Shown here piece after piece: positions 60,837 to 64,000 of a DNA stretch of 64,000 nucleotides. The DNA comes from Limonium bicolor. Taxonomy: Eukaryota; Streptophyta; Magnoliopsida; Caryophyllales; Plumbaginaceae. Positions within the stretch are counted from its first letter, which is position 1. Each line of letters opens with the position of its first letter. The translations under genes were made by a program, and so were the position numbers. Below the pieces are notes generated by a model, which did not search any database, was not told the DNA's origin, and saw only the letters and a program-made list of their open reading frames with translations. The DNA lies in assembly GCA_023374045.1 (NCBI GenBank), contig CM041776.1:345897636-345961635 (forward strand), given 5' to 3'.

Positions 60837-61278
60837 TGTAATTTCCATTGCTAATGCAGAACTAGTATCTTTCATTGTTGTTCCTACTACTGCCACAATA
60901 TGACATTACAAACAGAACTGATAGTCAACTACCAAATATACCAAAATAGGGCCAACAAACCCACGCCATGAAGTACCAGAAAATCCACCAAAAGTATACC
61001 GCCCTAATCAGATATCACCCTAACAGATATCAACACCAGAAAATCCACCAAAAGTACAACAACAAAAACAGGGCCTACAAACTGTACCCGTTCACTGCAT
61101 ACAAACTTACCCATTCACTACGCCTTTAACCACCAAAAAACAGCAACAAAAACTAAGCAGCAGCAGAAGTGGAATCATCATTGTTGCCTCTGGTTCTTTG
61201 TCTTTTCCTTGGACTTCTTCTTGAAGTAGTAGTCGATGCTGCCCTTTTTCCTCGTGCAGCCTGAGATGATTCTCCCTC

Positions 61279-64000
61279 CTATGTTTCTTGTGTGCTCTTC
61301 TCTTGTTGGGAAGCAGCCATTTTCTCCCTTGCGGTTGGTCCACCCTTGCATGTTCTTTTATTATGCCCAACGCACCCACATTTTGCACACTTGTTATTTG
61401 TCCGCTGCCCCTTCCGTTTTTCATTCTCCTCCCTCCTTCTATTTCTTGGGGGTCTCCCAATCCCTCTCTTCATCACTGGATATTGGACTATTGGGGTCCC
61501 TTCAGGTTGTGATGGCCAGTACTCAGTGGATGGGACCGGTTGAATGTTGTGCTCATATGATGCCTTGTAGCTTCTCACAAAAAAATATTGGCTCACATGA
61601 TCTAAGGGATCACCTCCAAACAACCGTATCACCTTTATGGCATGCTTACAGGGGATACCTGTATGCTGCCACCTCCCACAAGTACATTCTGCTTTCTCCA
61701 AATCTACAGCCAGCTGAGAGCTACCGTCTAACACTTCAAATTTCCTCCTCCCCGATGGTCTGGCAAAGCATCGCCTGGTTTTTTCATGTTTTTCTAGTGT
61801 CTTCAGCCTCTTCACAATCCCAGGACAAATGATGTTTGCATTCCAACTCTCTGCGGCTTCCTGTCTCTCGCAATGCTTCACCATCAATTGAGTAAGTATC
61901 CCTGTCAAACAAAAAATACCACAGTTACAATATAACACCAGAGACAAACTAGTATATATTCTTCACACAGTTAGGTAAATACCTTCAAGTAAAGCGATTA
62001 TTGGTTTAGTCCTATGGATAGTCAAGGTTGCATTGAAACCCTCCACAAAGTTTGACGTATTGTCTGGACACTTTATCTGTTTACACAAAATCGGTCATAT
62101 AGATTTACAATTATAGGCAAAGAATAATGTCACAAGCATTTGGTGTAGACAATATACCTCTTGGTCAAAATTGTGTCGTGCCCAGCACTCCAAAGGGATA
62201 TCACTTAGATATGTGAATGCACTGAGTTCCATCTCCCTAATGCGCGCTACTGCTTTTCCAAAACTGTACTCGGAGAATGCATTTGCGGCTGACCAAAATG
62301 CTTGCCTACATAACATGACGAACTTGTCAGTGTTAACATAACTCACTAATAATAACAGAAACAGTTTGATAAAACATGGTACTTACATCATTTTTGGACC
62401 AGGATATGTTTTTCTGAAATTCACGTACAAGTGCCGGCAACAGTACCTCCTTTGGCTTCGTGGAAACCAACTGGTTAGAACTTGGTCGATTCCCTACGAG
62501 TAAAAGGAAGGACACATTATAATAGGTGCCGCAATAACATGTAGAAATGTCCACATAAAACCCTTGTTTATGTTTTGAAGTTCATGAAATATCCTTATGT
62601 GATAGGGATATTTCGTGAACTTCAACAAATAAAAAGGGGTATATCGTGAACTTACGAACATAAACAGGGTTATATCGTGAACTTAAAAATATGTACAGGG
62701 GTATATCATGAACTTTAAAACATTAACAAACCCATGTTAATATTTTGAAGTTCACAATATACCCCTAAATGACAGGGATATATCATGAACTTCAACAAAT
62801 AAAACAGGGGTATGTCGTGTACTTTAAAATATGAACAGGGTATTTCGTAAACTGTATAACTTAATGTTTAAGTGTTGAAATTACCTTCTGCCTATCTGAT
62901 ATAAATGTCCAAGTGAGTGGTTCACCTTCTCCTATTAGATTCTTCAGACAGCTCAGAAAGTACTCCCACGTCTCGGTTCTCTCCTCTCGCACGACAGCGT
63001 ACGTGAATGGAAAAATCTCTTGGTTAGCATCAAGACCCACGGCTGAAAGCAAAACACCTCTGTAGTACCCTTTCAAATGGCACCCGTCTATCCCTATAAG
63101 GGGTCTGCAGCCAGATTTAAACCCTCTCACTAATGCACTGAATGCAATGAAGCATTTGGTGTGAATGCGAAAGGCGGAGCAGATGGGACTGGGCAGTTTG
63201 TGAAGGAACCTGGGTTAGTTATCCGCAGGACTTCCATATACTGAGGTATCAAAGTGTAAGACTCCTCATGGTTCCCTTCAACCATTTGTGCCCCAAAGCC
63301 CTTACCTTATAAGCAACACCCCTACCAATCTGAATTCCATATCTCTCATTGTAAATCCGCTTTACGGTTTTTCCAGAAATTTTAGGATTAGCCTTTATGT
63401 CTGTCAACAGCCGATTTGTTATCCATTTGAATGTTGCCATTGGATTCTTTTCCAGTTTGTCACAGGTGTGGTCCCCAGAGATGGACCTTATCTGCCAGCT
63501 CCATTTGTCTTTGGTACTTATTGCTGTTATACGCCATTCACAGTCAGGGAAAGCACACAACCCTCTGAACCTTACCTTGTATGATTTATTTCTGACCAGA
63601 TCAAACCCATTCTGCACACAGTAATCTCTCAGCACTTCCATAAAATGTTCTTTGTCCATAAAAATCATACGCTTCTCCAATGCTATTCCTCCAAAGTCTG
63701 CCTCTGTATAATAATGACCATTCATGGTTCTTGCACCATTGCCCGCATCTCCATCACTTCCATCATCCATAGCATCAAAATCATCAGGATCATATGACTT
63801 ACCAGCTTCACCATCTTCACTTTCTATGGCATTGCCTTCATCATCTTCACTTTCTTTGTCACTGCCTTCACCAGCTTCAGTACTTTCCCCATCTGATGAA
63901 TCCTCATCAACTGAATCAGCCTCCGCTTCAAATGAACCGTCATCTGAACTTACACCTTCAACAATATCATCATTCTGACTCTCAACCCTAGCCTTATCAG
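61279..64000 (-). CDS. MuDR-type MULE transposase, spliced, partial at 5' end
   Basis: A cut-and-paste transposase. Exons on minus, continuing beyond 64000: 62885-64000, 62387-62493, 62158-62305, 61983-62076 and 61279-61901, all GT/AG. An acidic N-terminal stretch (63770-64000) is followed by the MuDR DNA-binding domain (63400-63710: FMEVLRDYCVQNGFDL, FPDCEWRI, WQIRSISGDHTC). The MULE catalytic core (62885-63130) has LIGIDGCHLKG carrying the first Asp (63088) and FISDRQK carrying the second. Exon 2 has CCRHLYVNFRKTYPG. The SWIM finger is ECTCGRW...CKHA (61689-61638), and the C-terminal CCHC knuckle is CAKCGCVGHNKRTC (61389-61348). Two one-base shifts in exon 1 (near 63274 and 63165-63190) break the frame; the rest is open. 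It is well preserved, so recent activity is plausible. Confidence 0.88.
62545..62860. repeat. Terminal-motif repeat array inside MULE intron
   Basis: Within the 391 bp intron (62494-62884), about eight variants of aggggtatatcgtgaactt occur in both orientations (62570, 62605, 62636, 62665, 62698, 62750, 62780, 62806, 62836). They resemble the MULE terminal words. Confidence 0.8.

Larger units (their letters stand above)
60034..64000 (-). mobile_element. Mutator-like element (MULE), right end outside window
   Basis: The left end GGGAAAATTCACAATATACC matches the hairpin MITE at 41612. Inside, the order is terminal repeats with two tandem copies of acccctgttttctttc (60034-60150), a GRF-finger ORF on plus and a MuDR-type transposase on minus. 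The transposase reads off the end of the window, so the right end and TSD cannot be seen. Confidence 0.88.

Overview
This window is nuclear DNA of a flowering plant, most likely a eudicot, and it is rich in transposons. The evidence is a spliced plant-type LRR receptor kinase, a spliced organelle-type adenylate kinase, and intact or broken members of nearly every plant transposon class: Ty1/copia, long-LTR elements, LINEs, CACTA, hAT, Mutator-like and Stowaway. The species cannot be named from the sequence alone. There are only two host loci: an LRR receptor kinase copy (20615-23718, minus) and an adenylate kinase gene (54307-57724, minus). Both carry one-base frameshifts as read here; the kinase also has a nonsense codon. 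I see no tRNA, rRNA or microRNA gene.

Layout. 1-900: tandem satellite whose units hold a large palindrome built from TTTAGGG-type motifs. 900-1855: short AT-rich repeats. 2480-4145: degraded LINE-like ORF1. 4711-4946: Stowaway MITE. 5895-11454: decayed copia element containing two solo LTRs (7047-7890 and 10759-11360). 12349-18997: non-autonomous LTR element on the minus strand, itself split by a 4.35 kb solo LTR (13073-17426). 19020-20245: LINE tails. 20615-23718: LRR kinase. 24000-24813: hAT element. 25029-39469: a second copia element (minus) split by a 9.9 kb CACTA transposon (28619-38505) that encodes a TNP2-type transposase. 40111-42028: two hAT elements and one Mutator-like hairpin element. 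42890-45633: AT-rich DNA with a TIR element and a second Stowaway. 45750-47524: non-autonomous CACTA. 47615-48654: 5'-truncated LINE with perfect target duplication. 50334-50786: TIR element with a 9 bp duplication. 50800-53715: LINE remnants. 54307-57724: adenylate kinase. 57990-59395: Mutator-like derivative. 60034 to beyond 64000: a nearly complete Mutator-like element with an intron-containing transposase (minus) and a convergent GRF-type zinc-finger ORF (plus).

Most of the window is explained by nested insertion. Many insertions are supported directly by target-site duplications (TSDs): gaaga, agtac, ccctc, caatg, tgg, ttt, ttcataga, catataat, atcactact and acataaaact. One non-obvious link is that the DNA into which the second copia element inserted (24826-25028 plus 39470-40010) is a diverged copy of part of intron 2 of the adenylate kinase gene (about 55960-56710).

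I found no clear new biological system. The most unusual features are the Mutator-like family, whose terminal motif recurs as an array inside its own transposase intron and in folded derivatives carrying inverted zinc-finger remnants, and the CACTA element with extra internal transposon ends.
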